Positions 31,352 through 41,549 of a stretch of DNA of 64,000 bases are shown piece after piece. The stretch spans positions 36,434,739 to 36,498,738 of the forward strand of contig CM043966.1 in NCBI GenBank assembly GCA_014529385.2, written 5' to 3'. Position numbers and translations under genes: made by a program. Source of the DNA: Adiantum capillus-veneris. Its lineage: Eukaryota > Streptophyta > Polypodiopsida > Polypodiales > Pteridaceae. Below the pieces are notes generated by a model that was not told the DNA's origin, did no database searches, and saw nothing but the letters and a program-made list of their open reading frames with translations. How positions within the stretch are numbered: the first letter of the stretch is position 1; each line of letters begins with the position of its first letter.

Positions 31352-31687
31352 TTAAAATTTCATTGCTTTCTTGCTCTCTGGATTCCTCCTCTCCAATGGG
31401 AGAGAATCTTCTTTTGGGGTCTCTTCAAGAGGCCTCCTAAGCTCTCTCTCCTCTTGGAGAGGAAGGGAAATTCCATAAGCACGAAGTTGTTGAGTAACTT
31501 CCGCTTGCAAAGTAGGGTTGCCCATAGCTTGCTGCAACCTAGTGACGAGATAATTCACAAACATGGGAGCATCATCATTAGCACCTTCATGTACAAAATC
31601 AATGCTATCAATGTTCATTCTACTCTCTTGATTATTGTCAGCCATGTTAACAAAATTTATGTATGTACTTAGTGTATGCTTTGGCAA
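31352..31687 (-). pseudogene. First gag exon/ORF of chromovirus
   Basis: 111 codons beginning MPKHTLSTYINFVNMADNNQ, with acidic and Leu-rich parts (VNYLVTRLQQAMGNPTLQ, LPLQEERELRRPLEETPK). A stop separates it from 31,337 in the same general order. An internal Met (MADNNQ) may be the real start. The leader between it and the primer site (31,690-32,045) is non-coding. Confidence 0.55.
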
Positions 31688-32045
31688 TTCAATACCTTAG
31701 TTTCCACTCATCTTAGCCTTTAAAAATCGGCTCTTAAGTATCTACACCCACGGCTCGAAGTGGTTAATTATAGAGAGTAGAGGAGTAGGTCTAACATAGC
31801 AGAGTTGCCAAGGGCTAGCTCCTTTCGGACTTCTTATGGCTCAATAATGGTAAAGCCGTAGGCAAGTCTTAAAGACTCCATTATTAAGTCCAAAGCTCCT
31901 GAGGTGTGCACCATCCCCCACATAGTGGGCTCAACAAAATCGATAATAGATCCCAGTTCCACTTACCCTAATATAATTAACAACATCAACCATTTATAGG
32001 CTACTTAAGGACCTCTCTTCTTAAGCAAGAAAAGAGAAACCAAAT

Positions 32046-32057
32046 GCTCTGATTCCA
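32046..32057 (-). promoter_or_regulatory. Primer-binding site (tRNA-iMet type)
   Basis: On the minus strand TGGAATCAGAGC, one base after the LTR end ACATT. It equals the plant initiator-Met site TGGTATCAGAGC except for one T-to-A change. Confidence 0.8.
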
Positions 32058-32058
32058 A

Positions 32059-32998
32059 TGTAATGGAATTGGCCTATGTAATTTGAGAGTAGCGGAAATT
32101 AATGAGAGTACTTTTGAGAAATGACTTTGTGAGCATAGCGGGTGAGCATAATTGAAGATAACAACATAATCATAGCAATTAGCTAACTTGGCATGAACAA
32201 TACTTTTTCAAGAGAGAGAATCTAGAGAACATGACAACAATTGAGGACCGGATTTATGTGGAGCCGGTCCCCCCTCTAATAGGCATTTGTATTATGATTT
32301 CTCCCATTAAGAGAGACTTGTTACAATACAATATTTGTGTTCCTTGTAACCTAGGTGATGCAATGAAGATGGAAAACTTCATGCATTACAAGCATAACAT
32401 AAACTTAAGAAAGCTTTAACTATCCCAAGCCTCAGTCCGAAGACCTCAAACACCTTCGAAGGTGGAGAGAGCTAGTAGGGAATGAGGGTAGGGAAGAGGA
32501 AGAAGAAACATTCCACAGGAGAAAGAATTAGTTCCTCACTTATCATAGATCTTCTTGCTAGCATACATAATAGCATAGTAATGAAGAAGAAGGAGATGGC
32601 AAGCTTAAGCATTGAATCATGGCTCTTGGTTGGATTTGCACTCCATATCCAAGAGTGTTGGTGTAGGCTCTCAACCTCTACTTTCTTGGAGAAGGAGAGG
32701 GAGCTCTTGCACTTTGCATAGCACACAATGAGAGTGTTTGTGAGTGTGTGTAGGTGAGTATACCCCCTAAGAAACCCCCTGGCTTGCTTGGGTTGACCCC
32801 CCCTTGTAGCTCATGCTTGAAGCTCATTGGACCCCTCTAGGCCTAGCCAATCATAAGCACGAGGCATTACAAGCAGCAAGGGTAGCCTTGAGACAAGTGT
32901 CCCCGTTTCCCCTTTGAGAGAGAGGGCTAGATAAATGCTAAATCAATTAAATAAATCTCCTAAATTATTATTGGACCCCTTGGGTGGCCAACCAATTT
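32059..32998 (-). mobile_element. 5' LTR of chromovirus, truncated at 32,998
   Basis: Starts TGTAATGGAATTGGCC like the left LTR and follows it closely, with a small insertion near 32,660 and one copy rather than two of the 97-bp block. Similarity stops abruptly after GGCCAACCAAT near 32,996, where integrase sequence in the opposite orientation begins. Confidence 0.8.
32231..32419 (+). other. Antisense ORF inside LTR (copy 2)
   Basis: 62 codons beginning MTTIEDRIYVEPVPPLIG, the counterpart of 25,008-25,253, cut short by a one-base loss after NINL. Confidence 0.3.
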
Positions 32999-33142
32999 GA
33001 GAATTTAGGAACAAGGCTAAACTTCTATTCGGCCTATCACCCGCAAACGGATGGCAAAGTGAAATAGCTAACCTGACAATTCTCGATCTACTAAAAGCCT
33101 ATGTAACGGAAGTAGATCAAATATCCCAATGGGAGAAGTACT
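32999..33142 (+). pseudogene. Integrase fragment of a second chromovirus, plus strand
   Basis: This stretch parallels the integrase of the minus-strand element: LGT-, the YHPQTDGQ-like ITRKRMAK region, then DLLKAYVTEVDQ and QWEKY, in changing frames. It is on the plus strand, directly abutting the broken LTR. Confidence 0.6.
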
Positions 33143-33180
33143 AAAGTTTTAATCTTATAAGACTCTCTTTTTCTTTATTG

Positions 33181-35052
33181 TGTAGAAAAATAAAGTAGTA
33201 TGCATGCTTAGATCAAGTTTGCGAAGACGACGTCTCCCAAACACCAAGTAGAGCTTGTCACTCTACTATGGAAGACTGATAGGACAAATGTGCAGACATG
33301 CTTGCGGCAGCTTAGGCTCTCAAGATCCAAATGGACTAGTCATCAATTCTGGAATGATATCATAGGGTAACATAGGGATCCTCTACCCGCTACGAAAAGG
33401 AATAATGAATATGCTTTATCTTATCTATCCCATAGTCGAGAACGACTATGATTTCAAGAGAGAGGTAATGTCATAATAATCAATATTTAATTCTCCTTAC
33501 TGATCTTCTCATATTAAACTAATCATTTAATATGGGGAAGTGCCAGGGGAGAAAAAGCTAGAATATTGGTTAAGCTAGTAGACTGGCCACAGTAGGGATC
33601 CAAAGGAGGGAAAATAGGGATCCAAAGGGGGGGCCATCTGGAAAAGAGCTAAGGCTCAAAAGACCCTAAGGTTCAGCCCATTAAGACTTCCAAAATGCTA
33701 AGGTTCCAAACTTCAAAGGTTGTGTCCAAAGGTCAAACATTAGGGGAATTGGATGCTTTGAGTGTGTCCCAAAAAGTCTTTGTCAAGCCCTACATAGGAG
33801 GGGGCAAGCCCAAGAACTAGGGGATGAGAGAGAAACACCCACACACACATACAAGCTTCATTTGTACACAAGGGGAAAGAGGGACACATTTCAGCTCCCT
33901 AGGCCAGATGCCCACAAGGTGTACTCAAATCCTATTGGATGGCCATGGAGGTGGACCAATAAGAATTATGCTAGAGTAAATCTAGTTTAATTAATTTAAA
34001 AACACTTAATAAAAGAACCAATAAGAATTAATCTCTCTAGAAGACTATTGGACAGTCTCCCAAGGGGACCAATGAGCATTCAACAACCCAATGGCTTGCC
34101 TGATTCTTATTAGCCAGGAGGCAAAGGGGTCCAATGAGAGTTTAGTTGCATTTATTAATGACCTAAAGCTCTCACAAAAGGGGAAAGGGGGACACATGTC
34201 AGAAGGCTATCACTTATGCTGCTTAATTTCCATTGGCTAGGCCTGGGGAGATCCAATAGGGCTGTAGCATGAGCTTTTAGCAAGGGGGGTCGACCAAGAG
34301 AGAGAGGGGGCTGATTTTTGCAAGGCATTATCACACACACACTCACACAATCTCAGGTGTGAAGCAAAGAAGACTCTCTCTCTTTCTCAAGCTTTAATGG
34401 AAAACTTACCACCTACTCCAAGCTTGTGAGAAGGGATGCCTACATCAACAACTCTTGGCTTTGTGATGCAAATCCAACCAAGAGACAAGATTCAATGCAT
34501 GCTCATCTCCTCTACCATGAGCCTAATTACTAAGCTAAGCTATGCTAATATGAGTAATTATGTGAGGAGATGTACATCTTTCTCGTAAGAATACTCCTTC
34601 TTCCTCTCAATCTACTCTCATACCCCGCTAGCTCTCACCATCTTCGAAGGTGTGCGAGGTCTTGGGTCTGAGACCATGAGGGAATTGATGTTGTTTTTGA
34701 TAAGTGTTTTGCTTAGTGCATGAGGTTGCCATCTTCATTGCACTAGCTAGTATTGAAGGAACACAAAGAATTGTATCGTAAAATGTCTCTCTTGATGGGA
34801 GAAACCATAATACAAAGCCTTTTGGAGGGGGGACCGGCTCCATGCAAATCCGGTCTTTAATTGTTGTCAATTTATTAATTTATCTCTCTTTTGAAGTATT
34901 GTTCATGCTATCTAACTAGGTGTTATGCTTTTTGTTGCTCTCTCCACCCAAGCACTCTTGTTGTTCTCATTAGGAAGCTATTCTAATGAAATGCTAACTA
35001 TGTTCATGCTATTTTCCGCTACACACAAGTTACTAGACCATTAAATGTTACA
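33181..35052 (+). mobile_element. Third LTR, opposite orientation (3' LTR of a plus-strand relative)
   Basis: Its right end, ending AAATGTTACA at 35,052, mirrors the TGTAA start of the other LTRs. Inverted matches include the CGACGTCTCCCAAACACC block (33,230), the ATAGTCGAGAACGACTATGA block (33,430) and the antisense ORF block (34,620-34,860). It is more diverged from the two others than they are from each other. The left end near 33,181 is estimated. Confidence 0.65.
34628..34870 (-). other. Antisense ORF inside LTR (copy 3)
   Basis: 80 codons beginning MTTIKDRICMEPVPPPKG and ending PKTSHTFEDGES. The middle differs, apparently by compensating indels, yet both ends match copy 1 in the same frame. 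Confidence 0.3.
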
Positions 35053-35297
35053 AACCGCAATACCTGTTGTTGTGAATACCATGTTCACTTTGTTTACTTG
35101 AAGGAAGGCCTAAATCAGATGTGCCATGGAAGATACGGACTACATGGAACGTCATGCTTTTGTAGGTGTCTTGTGTGCAGTCCGAGTGGTGGAATAGCAT
35201 AGTGCACAGCATCAAAAGCCACTTTTTCATCGTTGATATAACTATGGGAGTCTATATTGTGTCCAAAGCCAACTGATAGTGCTTTTCACTGCAGCAA

Positions 35298-35582
35298 ATG
35301 TCTTTTGGGAAATGCATTGATTGCGGGATTAAAAGGCCCTTGTTGTGTCCCATCGAAGAGAGTGATGGTATCTCTAGAATGACTGTCAAGATTTTTGGCA
35401 AGGCTCCTACACAACAAAAGGATGAAGAAGGTCTAGCCAAATGTCAAAAAGACCTTGTGGTTCAACAGCTTAGTCCGATGAGTTTCATTTATGTGCTCCA
35501 AGGGAAGCTAGGGAAGTTCTTATACATGTGGCAAGCTCAACAGTTCAAGGAATGTTTAGTCAATTTTCCTCACAATATGTAG
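35298..35582 (+). pseudogene. N-terminal part of transposase-like gene with Cys motifs
   Basis: 94 codons including CIDCGIKRPLLCPIEES, a C-x2-C-x(8)-C arrangement that may bind zinc, and QQLSPMSFIYVLQGKLGKFL. It is followed on the same strand by the frame at 35,643, with several stops between. I read both as one decayed gene. Confidence 0.4.
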
Positions 35583-35642
35583 TGGTGTCTATAGTGGATT
35601 TGCAAAGAATTACTCCTTCAAGGTGCAAAATAAATCCATTCA

Positions 35643-36095
35643 ATGCATTGGTATGTAGCTCATGTCACAATCTTTGTTCACATTTCATACTTACGTGATG
35701 CGCTTGGTGCTATACTAAAGACGATTCACTTCTACATCTTTGATGACAAGACACATGACACTTTGTTTGTGCAACACTGTTTTCTTTTGCACAATGAATG
35801 GCTGAAAAGACACGGCTATAGTGTCAAGCGACATTGGGTGTGGTCAGATGGTGCTGCATCACAATTCAAAGCAAGGCAGCCATTCTATTTTGTTGCATTC
35901 TTCAATATGACAGGTGTCAAAATGACACACAATTTCTTTGATTCAAGACATGGGAAGGGTGAACACAACAGGGCAAGTGCAGTGGTCAAAAGAGCCCTTA
36001 CAAATGAGAAATTGAAATCTGATGGGTGGGTGATGCATAACACTTCAAGAGTTGTTGCATTCCTCAATGAAACTCTCAAAAATAAATGCCCGTAG
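35643..36095 (+). pseudogene. DDE-like transposase fragment of unrecognised family
   Basis: 150 codons. Motifs in order: FYIFDDKTHDTLFVQH, HWVWSDGAASQFKARQPFYF, HNFFDSRHGKGEHNRAS and VVKRALTNEKL. S-D-G-x-x-x-Q-[FY]-K followed by H-G-K-G-x-x-[ND] and V-K-R recurs in repetitive genes of many eukaryotes as I remember them; Asp in FDD, Asp in SDG and Glu in GEHN could be a catalytic triad, which is inference. The C-terminal continuation may be at 39,130-39,834, with the family copy at 36.7-39.0 kb in between. Confidence 0.45.
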
Positions 36096-36257
36096 ACAGG
36101 CAAGAAAGTCTATTAGGAAAAAAATGGACTCTCCATGGGCCTTGTAAGAATCCCTAATTTCAAGGAAGCCTGCCAAGATTAAGGGGGACAAAGGCTTTGA
36201 ATGGGGCTATTTTGGTAGGGTCTCCTCCACCTTTGACCCCTAAAAAGGTAGGGGGAA

Positions 36258-36305
36258 GGGGGGGGGGGGGGGGGGTAACCATTTAAAAAGTAGGGAAGGG
36301 GGGGG
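36258..36305. repeat. Poly-G tracts (18 and 8 G)
   Basis: Runs of G at 36,258-36,275 and 36,298-36,305, with more GGGGG nearby, each followed by GTAA.CCATTT.AAAAGTAGGG, so the block is itself duplicated. It could form G-quadruplexes and is a difficult place for sequencing. Confidence 0.85.
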
Positions 36306-36653
36306 TAAACCATTTGAAAAGTAGGGGGGTAGGGGTCTTCTCTCTCTAGCCTTTTGAACTTGTAAGTGGCCTCTTAACTCTCCCATGCCACCTAATCAAA
36401 TCCGTGGGTCAAAGAGGTAAAAAAAATGACTTTTTTCAAAAATTAAAAAAAAAACTCTATTCCCCCTAAAAAGTACCCCCAACATATATACATATTAAAA
36501 AAAAGATTTTTAAGCTCATAATTCAACATTTTTTGACTCCCTCCAAAACTTTTAGGAAATTCCCCCCAAAATTGAAAACTTTCCCTCCTAATCTATGCTC
36601 CTCTGCTACACCCATCCCCCTTGCACGTGCACCTGCTGCTGCACCTACACACC
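36306..36653. other. Non-coding stretch before family copy
   Basis: AT-rich and A-run rich, ending in a pyrimidine-rich part. No gene seen. Confidence 0.3.
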
Positions 36654-36741
36654 CATCTCTCCATCCTTCAAGCTCCATCTCTCCATCCTACAAGCTCTAT
36701 CTCTCCATCCTTTAAGCTCCATCTCTCCATCCTACAATGCC
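36654..36741. repeat. 22-bp unit repeated four times
   Basis: CATCTCTCCATCCTTCAAGC-type unit, four head-to-tail copies with one or two changes each, ending at the ATG of 36,737. Likely in the 5' untranslated region. Confidence 0.85.
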
Positions 36742-37317
36742 TCTTGATGACGCGACCAATGTCCCAGCAAGTTGTTCACGCGGTAGGTCTCCAGGGCTTT
36801 TCCTACGCCTACCTCAAGAGTATGTTCCGACAAATAAAACATGCTTGGGTACATTACCTTCATCCAACGAACGCCGCGCTCAAGGGGAGAAGAATGTGGA
36901 TCTCTGGACAGACGGATGCTTGTACCCAAAGGATCCTTCTCTCAATGTTCATCTGCCTTTTACAAACATTCCATCACTGTTGCAATATGTTGGAAATGGA
37001 GAGCAAGGTATGTTGGGCTACTGCAAGAGACTCAACAAACACAAGATTGTGCGGTCCGAGATCTACTTGCGTCATTGGCAGTTGCTGAATGGGAGTTTCC
37101 ACAATCTTCAAGATCAGATGCAAACAGCTACTAGTGCGCTTGAGGAGGCAAAGAGCACCATCACAACCAAGGAAAATGTAATTAAAAAGCTTGAGGATAC
37201 TCTTTCACACATGAAGAGTACTGCCATGGGAGGTAGGGTGAGGAAACGAGAGTTGTCCGAAATTCAGACTCTTGCACCACGTGGAGGTGCAAGAAAATGA
37301 AGGGTGACAACTATGAG

Positions 37318-37384
37318 GTAAGATGTTTTGTCCCTCATGTTGTTTAAGTCTAATACCGCTCATCATTGTTGTTTTGGGTAATAG
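37318..37384 (+). other. Intron 1 of copy P
   Basis: GAG|GTAAGA donor, GGTAATAG|GAACTT acceptor, 67 bp. Copy M has an intron at the equivalent place, ending ATATGTAG|GAACTT. Confidence 0.6.
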
Positions 37385-37946
37385 GAACTTCGTCCAAGAA
37401 ACGTGCGGCGGCAAGAATGTGTCAGCTAGGGCTTCTTTACTTCGTTATTGTTTCAACAAAGAGGACTTTATTGGGATGCTTGATGCTCCAGAGGCAAAAC
37501 ACTTGAAAGACGCAATCACTAAGAGAGTTCTTAGTGATTTTCTAATATTGTCACTGATCTAGATGTTCATGATATTTGTGATGCTGTTGGGATTAGTACG
37601 AAGGGCTATCAAGCAATACACCAAGTGTTAAAATATGCATTAAGAAGTCGAGGAGTCACGGAAAACCTATTCCCACTTCCTCATAGAGTGGCAATTGCCA
37701 AGAAGGTGTCAAATAAAGATGTTGTTCACCGATTAGGGGACTACTTGTATATTGAAGACACGATGCCTCTTCAGCCGCTCCGTAGCAAATCACAAGGAAG
37801 GAAGGGCCGCGGGAAGGGAAGCGGTGTTGTTTCTAATAGTGTGTTGCGGACCGAAGGGTTTGTTTACACCAAATTCAACAATATATTTGTGGACTTGATA
37901 CGATTGCAACAGTTCATGGCTGTTTTCTACAGTTTGAGTGATACAG

Positions 37947-38018
37947 GTTAGTTTAGGGTTTCCTACATGCTCTATGATGTGTCATAACATGCATTCTGAG
38001 GCTTTATATTGTTGGTAG
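37947..38018 (+). other. Intron 2 of copy P, absent from copy M
   Basis: ACAG|GTTAGT donor and TTGGTAG|TTCTTG acceptor, 72 bp. Splicing joins SLSDT to VLEGKLVF in frame. Copy M reads straight through the homologous place (FYGLTQEECDGKFMMKLDE). Confidence 0.6.
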
Positions 38019-38980
38019 TTCTTGAAGGCAAGCTTGTGTTCGTGCTGAAGTTGGATGAGTGTGTAATTGTTAAAGGGAGAAAGTTGGAGAGAATGAGCAT
38101 CACGCTTATGAATGAAGCCCTAGCTTATGCCAAGCAATCTTGCAGTTGGAGTGAAGCGACAAAGCCCTCTTTTAGTGTGAAATCAGAGAAGGATATATGG
38201 TGGCTTGGTGCAATTGAAGTTCCAAAAGAGACACATGAAGTCCTTGCATGGATTTTCAGTAGAATCCCATGGGTCACAGAGGTCATTAAAGCTCAAATAA
38301 ACGGTGAGAAGCTCATGGTTCCAGGACGTGGGGAGTTTGATGTTGAATGGCATTTAGGTGGTGATCTAAAGACCATAAAGTGCATGCTTGGATGCAAACA
38401 AGGTGCAAATTCTTTACTTCCGTGTCCATTCTGTGTGAAAGGGCACAAGACAAGTTGAGCAACTCAAGTGGAAGGTCAGGACGAAGATAATGATGACCAT
38501 ATAAATAGAGAGTGGAAAACTTTGGTTCTTTCATGTGATATGCTACAGGTGCCCAATAGGGATAGCAAAGATCCTGGGTGGAACGCCATAATTCCCTTCT
38601 CCCTCAACAATGTTCACTTTTGTACATTGCATGCGTTTATGCGAATATTTGATAGGATCCTAAAGCATCACATTGATTATGCTTTCACAATGAAGCCCCT
38701 TCAACGGTCAAAAGATTCCTTGCAGGGGGTGGAGACACTCCTTAATGAGATTGGATGTCACCGATCAAGGGTGAACATTGTAGCAGAGACTTGTAGGGAG
38801 AAGACATATGAGGTGGCATAGAAGGTTTCCATGAATGGAGCCAAGGCATGTCGATTTTTCAAGAAGATGTCAAAGTCTCCAATGCAGGTGTCCAAGGCAA
38901 GTGTCGATCTAGCAAGTGAGAAGCGGTGGGAGTTGTGGAAATATTTGTGTTCATGCACGACGGACAAAGATCCCAATGTG

Positions 38981-39129
38981 GAGGTTACCCCCCTATTGAC
39001 CCCCCCCCTAGCCTACCTCCCACCTCTCTCTAAGAACCAAGCATTGAAGAGGGATACAATTAGGCTGCACCCCTACCATTCCTCCCCCTCTAGGTGATAT
39101 CCCAAGAGCCTTCTCATTGGTTCTCCCTT
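38981..39129. repeat. C-tracts at the end of copy P
   Basis: GGTTACCCCCCTATTGAC followed by a run of C and CCTACCTCCCACC. In reverse complement this resembles the G-tract block at 36,240-36,290 (AGGTAGGGG..GGGGGTAACC). Homology to copy M stops here. Confidence 0.5.
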
Positions 39130-39834
39130 AAGCCTTCACTAATAAAAAAGGCCCAAGGAGAGTCCATATTTTTCCTAATGTCGATCGTGCTTTCTGGGAG
39201 GTCAAGCTTGGTGATGTCGATAAATTTATAGCATGGGATTGCAAGCGCATGACAGGGTCTCAATCTTGGCACTCTATCAATGGCTAGAGTCAGACAAATA
39301 TGCACGGACTAAAGCATAGACTGCTCTCTTGCTTTGTGGTGCGTGCCTCAAAGGTCAATGGAGGCAATGTGCCAAAAAAGATCATGTGCAAGGGCGGGTA
39401 TACTTGCAAATACAACCCACAATTACAAATATGAGGATGAATATGCCCCCATGTATGCTGGCCACCACGATGACTTGAGTGATGCCTTGATGGTTGGCCA
39501 GAACTTTGCAGTGACTGCAAAGGAGGCAGGTGCAGACTTCTATGTCCTGAAATGCACCAACACAAAGTGGTTGGCCAAAATAGAGGAAAAGGATCAACAT
39601 CACAACATCATTAAGAAAAATTTGTATGTGGTTGAGGGCCTATTCTACAACAAGGTAAATGGCCGAGATGATACTTATATCCTTTTGGACAACAAGCCCA
39701 CTGCTCTAATCTACTCCCATCTGGTGAGATGCATTTCCATGTCCCCGAAGGAAGGTGAGCATAATGTATATGATGTGTCAAATGACATATCCGAGCAAAT
39801 CTATAACAACATGCCCCGAGAGGAGAACTTGTAA
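39130..39834 (+). pseudogene. Unknown gene fragment, possible C-terminus of the 35.3-kb transposase
   Basis: With frameshifts the plus strand reads RPKESPYFFPNVDRAFWEVK, LGDVDKFIAWDCKRMTGSQS, WHSI, then a Cys/His part (CGACLKGQWRQCAKKDHVQ) and, from 39,470, DFYVLKCTNTKWLAKIEEKD, KKNLYVVEGLFYNKVNGRDD and LIYSHLVRCISMSP, which looks like a small beta-barrel domain of the BAH/Tudor kind. The tail ends PREENL at a GTAAGA that could be a splice donor. Assignment to one protein with 35,298-36,095 is inference. Confidence 0.4.
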
Positions 39835-41035
39835 GATTTATCTCTGTAAATTTGACTTGAGGATAAGCACTTTTAACAGTAGCTAGCACTTAAAAATAAA
39901 AATAAAAAATGAGGCAGTGAACTATATGAAATAGAGTTAGGAAGGATTACATCAAAGCTGGGGGGGGGGGGGGGGAGGGAGGGGGGATCACCTGACTACT
40001 TCCCTCTAAGATTACAGCTAATCACCCCTGCTGAATAGCTAGCACTTTTCACAGTAGAGTGATAAAATGCATCTTTTAACATTTGAAAGCACTTCTGAGC
40101 ACTTGACCAGTTGAACATCACTTTACCAGCTCCCTAAAACAATTAAAAGCACTTCTGAGCACTTTACCAGCCCCCTGAACCATTTGACCAGCTCTTTGAA
40201 CCACCTGACCATCACATTAGGAAGGGAATGGGGTCTAAGGGGGCCTCTTTATTTGCCATGGGATTAAAAAGTAGATCATGGAAGAGGCAAATGGGTGGAT
40301 GCCATGTGGACTGAAAAAGTGCGTATGGCAAGGCCTAAAAGTAAGTGGTCAAACATTTAGTCTTTTATAAAATACAAAGATAGAATCTCTTATAAATTCA
40401 AAAAAATGAACTTTTCTCTAAATAGTTGAGTAAAAACCAATCCTTTCTCTCTCTACTAGTTGCCAGATTCTCCCCCCTCTCTCCTAAAAGGGGGTCCCTC
40501 CAAAAACGTGTTGATCATTCCCTCCCTCTCTCTCTATTGTACCATCTCTCACTTCACCTTGTTTCTCTTTCCTTCCTTTTAGTTTTCCCTCCCAAAAGCT
40601 CTGCAGCAGAAGTTTGAACCTCCTATCCCTCCTCAAGCTTACTGCATTCTTGAGGGCTGCATTCTCCTCAAGCTGAAGTTCTCCATTACTCCATGGGCTT
40701 CACTAAACACCTCTAGCTAGAGTTGAAGTCTATAGCATATCTGCTACATCATCCCTCTTTCTTTCCTCAACAAGTTTCTTGATCCCTCTCCTTTAAGCTC
40801 TCTAGAGAGGATCTACCTCCCTCTCAAGCTTTGCAATATTATCTTCTACATTAATCCAACAAGCAGGTGGAGCACTATAGCAGTAAGTGGCATCCTTCAC
40901 CTTTGTGTGCCATCAAGATTCTTGCTCTTTATACAGCTGAGAACATGGATGTGCAATGTCTAATCATAAGTGTTTGTGTGCAATTTGTGCCACTATTTCC
41001 CATGGCATCATCAGGTAATCGACGACCTAGGAGTG
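39835..41035 (+). other. Probable intron: AAGCACTT words, poly-G and low complexity
   Basis: AGCACTT variants recur at 39,868-40,220 (AGCACTTCTGAGCACTT), a 16-G tract is at 39,960-39,975, and 40,400-40,860 is CT-rich. No coding motif. The flanking plus-strand exons (ending 39,834; resuming by 41,052) suggest an intron with the same repeat word as the intron at 1504-2563. Confidence 0.4.
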
Positions 41036-41051
41036 TCATTGACTCCATTTC

Positions 41052-41549
41052 ATGAAGCAATGTACAAGACGACAATGGATATTGGGTGACAATGGAGTTA
41101 AAACGAATGATGTGGGTGACAATGCGGCCCAACTCAAGAGGTGCACACACAAGGTCTCAAAGAGGCACATGGCTTCTCGAGCACACCATTGGAAGGGAAG
41201 AATCATGGAGTTCAAGAAAACACAAGATGGCAAGAGGCTTGCGAAGGTGCAACATGTGTATGCTGCTTCACAACTAAAGCTAGAGACAGCAGTGGCTCCA
41301 TCAGGTTTCCTGAAAATTGTAATTTTTACTCCTCTTGCAAGTTTTTCAGTTATCTATTTAGTATTTCTACCTTGTGTGTTGCTTTTGATGACTGTAAGAT
41401 TTCCATTACTTTTTGTTCATGTTTACATATGTTTTTCCATCCAATTTTGTAGAGTGGGAGCCAATAGAGTCCTTCACAGGAACTTTTGAGGCCATCCACA
41501 CTGAGCTTGGCAAGTTTCTCTTTGTCAGTCCTCTGAGCTTGCCTCACGT
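41052..41549 (+). pseudogene. Exons of a plus-strand gene cut by a retrotransposon
   Basis: One frame gives KVSKRHMASRAHHWKGRIME, FKKTQDGKRLAKVQHVYAAS and QLKLETAVAPS, then a GT-AG intron (41,305-41,452), after which TCA-G joins AG-TGG to continue EWEPIESFTGTFEAIHTELG and KFLFVSPLSLPH up to 41,549. There the long-LTR element begins. The gene resumes at 57,276. The clean splice and open frame argue for real coding before the insertion. Family unknown. Confidence 0.5.

Larger units (their letters stand above)
24836..32998 (-). mobile_element. Ty3/gypsy chromovirus, minus strand, with truncated 5' LTR
   Basis: Left (3') LTR from 24,836; right (5') LTR from 32,059, cut at 32,998. Between them, on the minus strand: gag-like ORFs (31,687-30,687), zinc knuckle and protease (30,729-29,545), reverse transcriptase (29,548-28,937), RNase H (28,809-28,235), integrase (28,174-27,249) and chromodomain (27,193-26,906). 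The order is that of chromoviruses. All pol domains are present but split by stops and frameshifts, so it is not autonomous now. The two LTRs remain highly similar over their shared 940 bp, so the insertion is younger than the gypsy at 3.8-13 kb. Confidence 0.85.
36737..38980 (+). pseudogene. Unknown transposase-like family, copy P (multi-exon, plus strand)
   Basis: Exon 1 (36,737-37,317) encodes DLWTDGCLYPKDPSLNVHLP and a coiled coil (TSALEEAKSTITTKENVIKK). Exon 2 (37,385-37,946) holds FNKEDFIGMLDAPEAKHLK and PLPHRVAIAKKVSNKDVVHR. Exon 3 (38,019-38,980) holds LVFVLKLDECVIVKGRKLER, DIWWLGAIEVPKETHEVL, GGDLKTIKCMLGCKQGAN, CPFC and FCTLHAFMRIFDRIL. Two stops (TGA 38,456, TAG 38,819) interrupt exon 3 in one otherwise constant frame; both fit C-to-T change. 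Each block aligns with copy M at 61.5-64.0 kb on the minus strand. The C-terminus present in copy M is missing here. GGD-[LY]-K..C-x2-C then LHA-x2-R recalls uncharacterised repetitive proteins; no named family. Confidence 0.6.
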
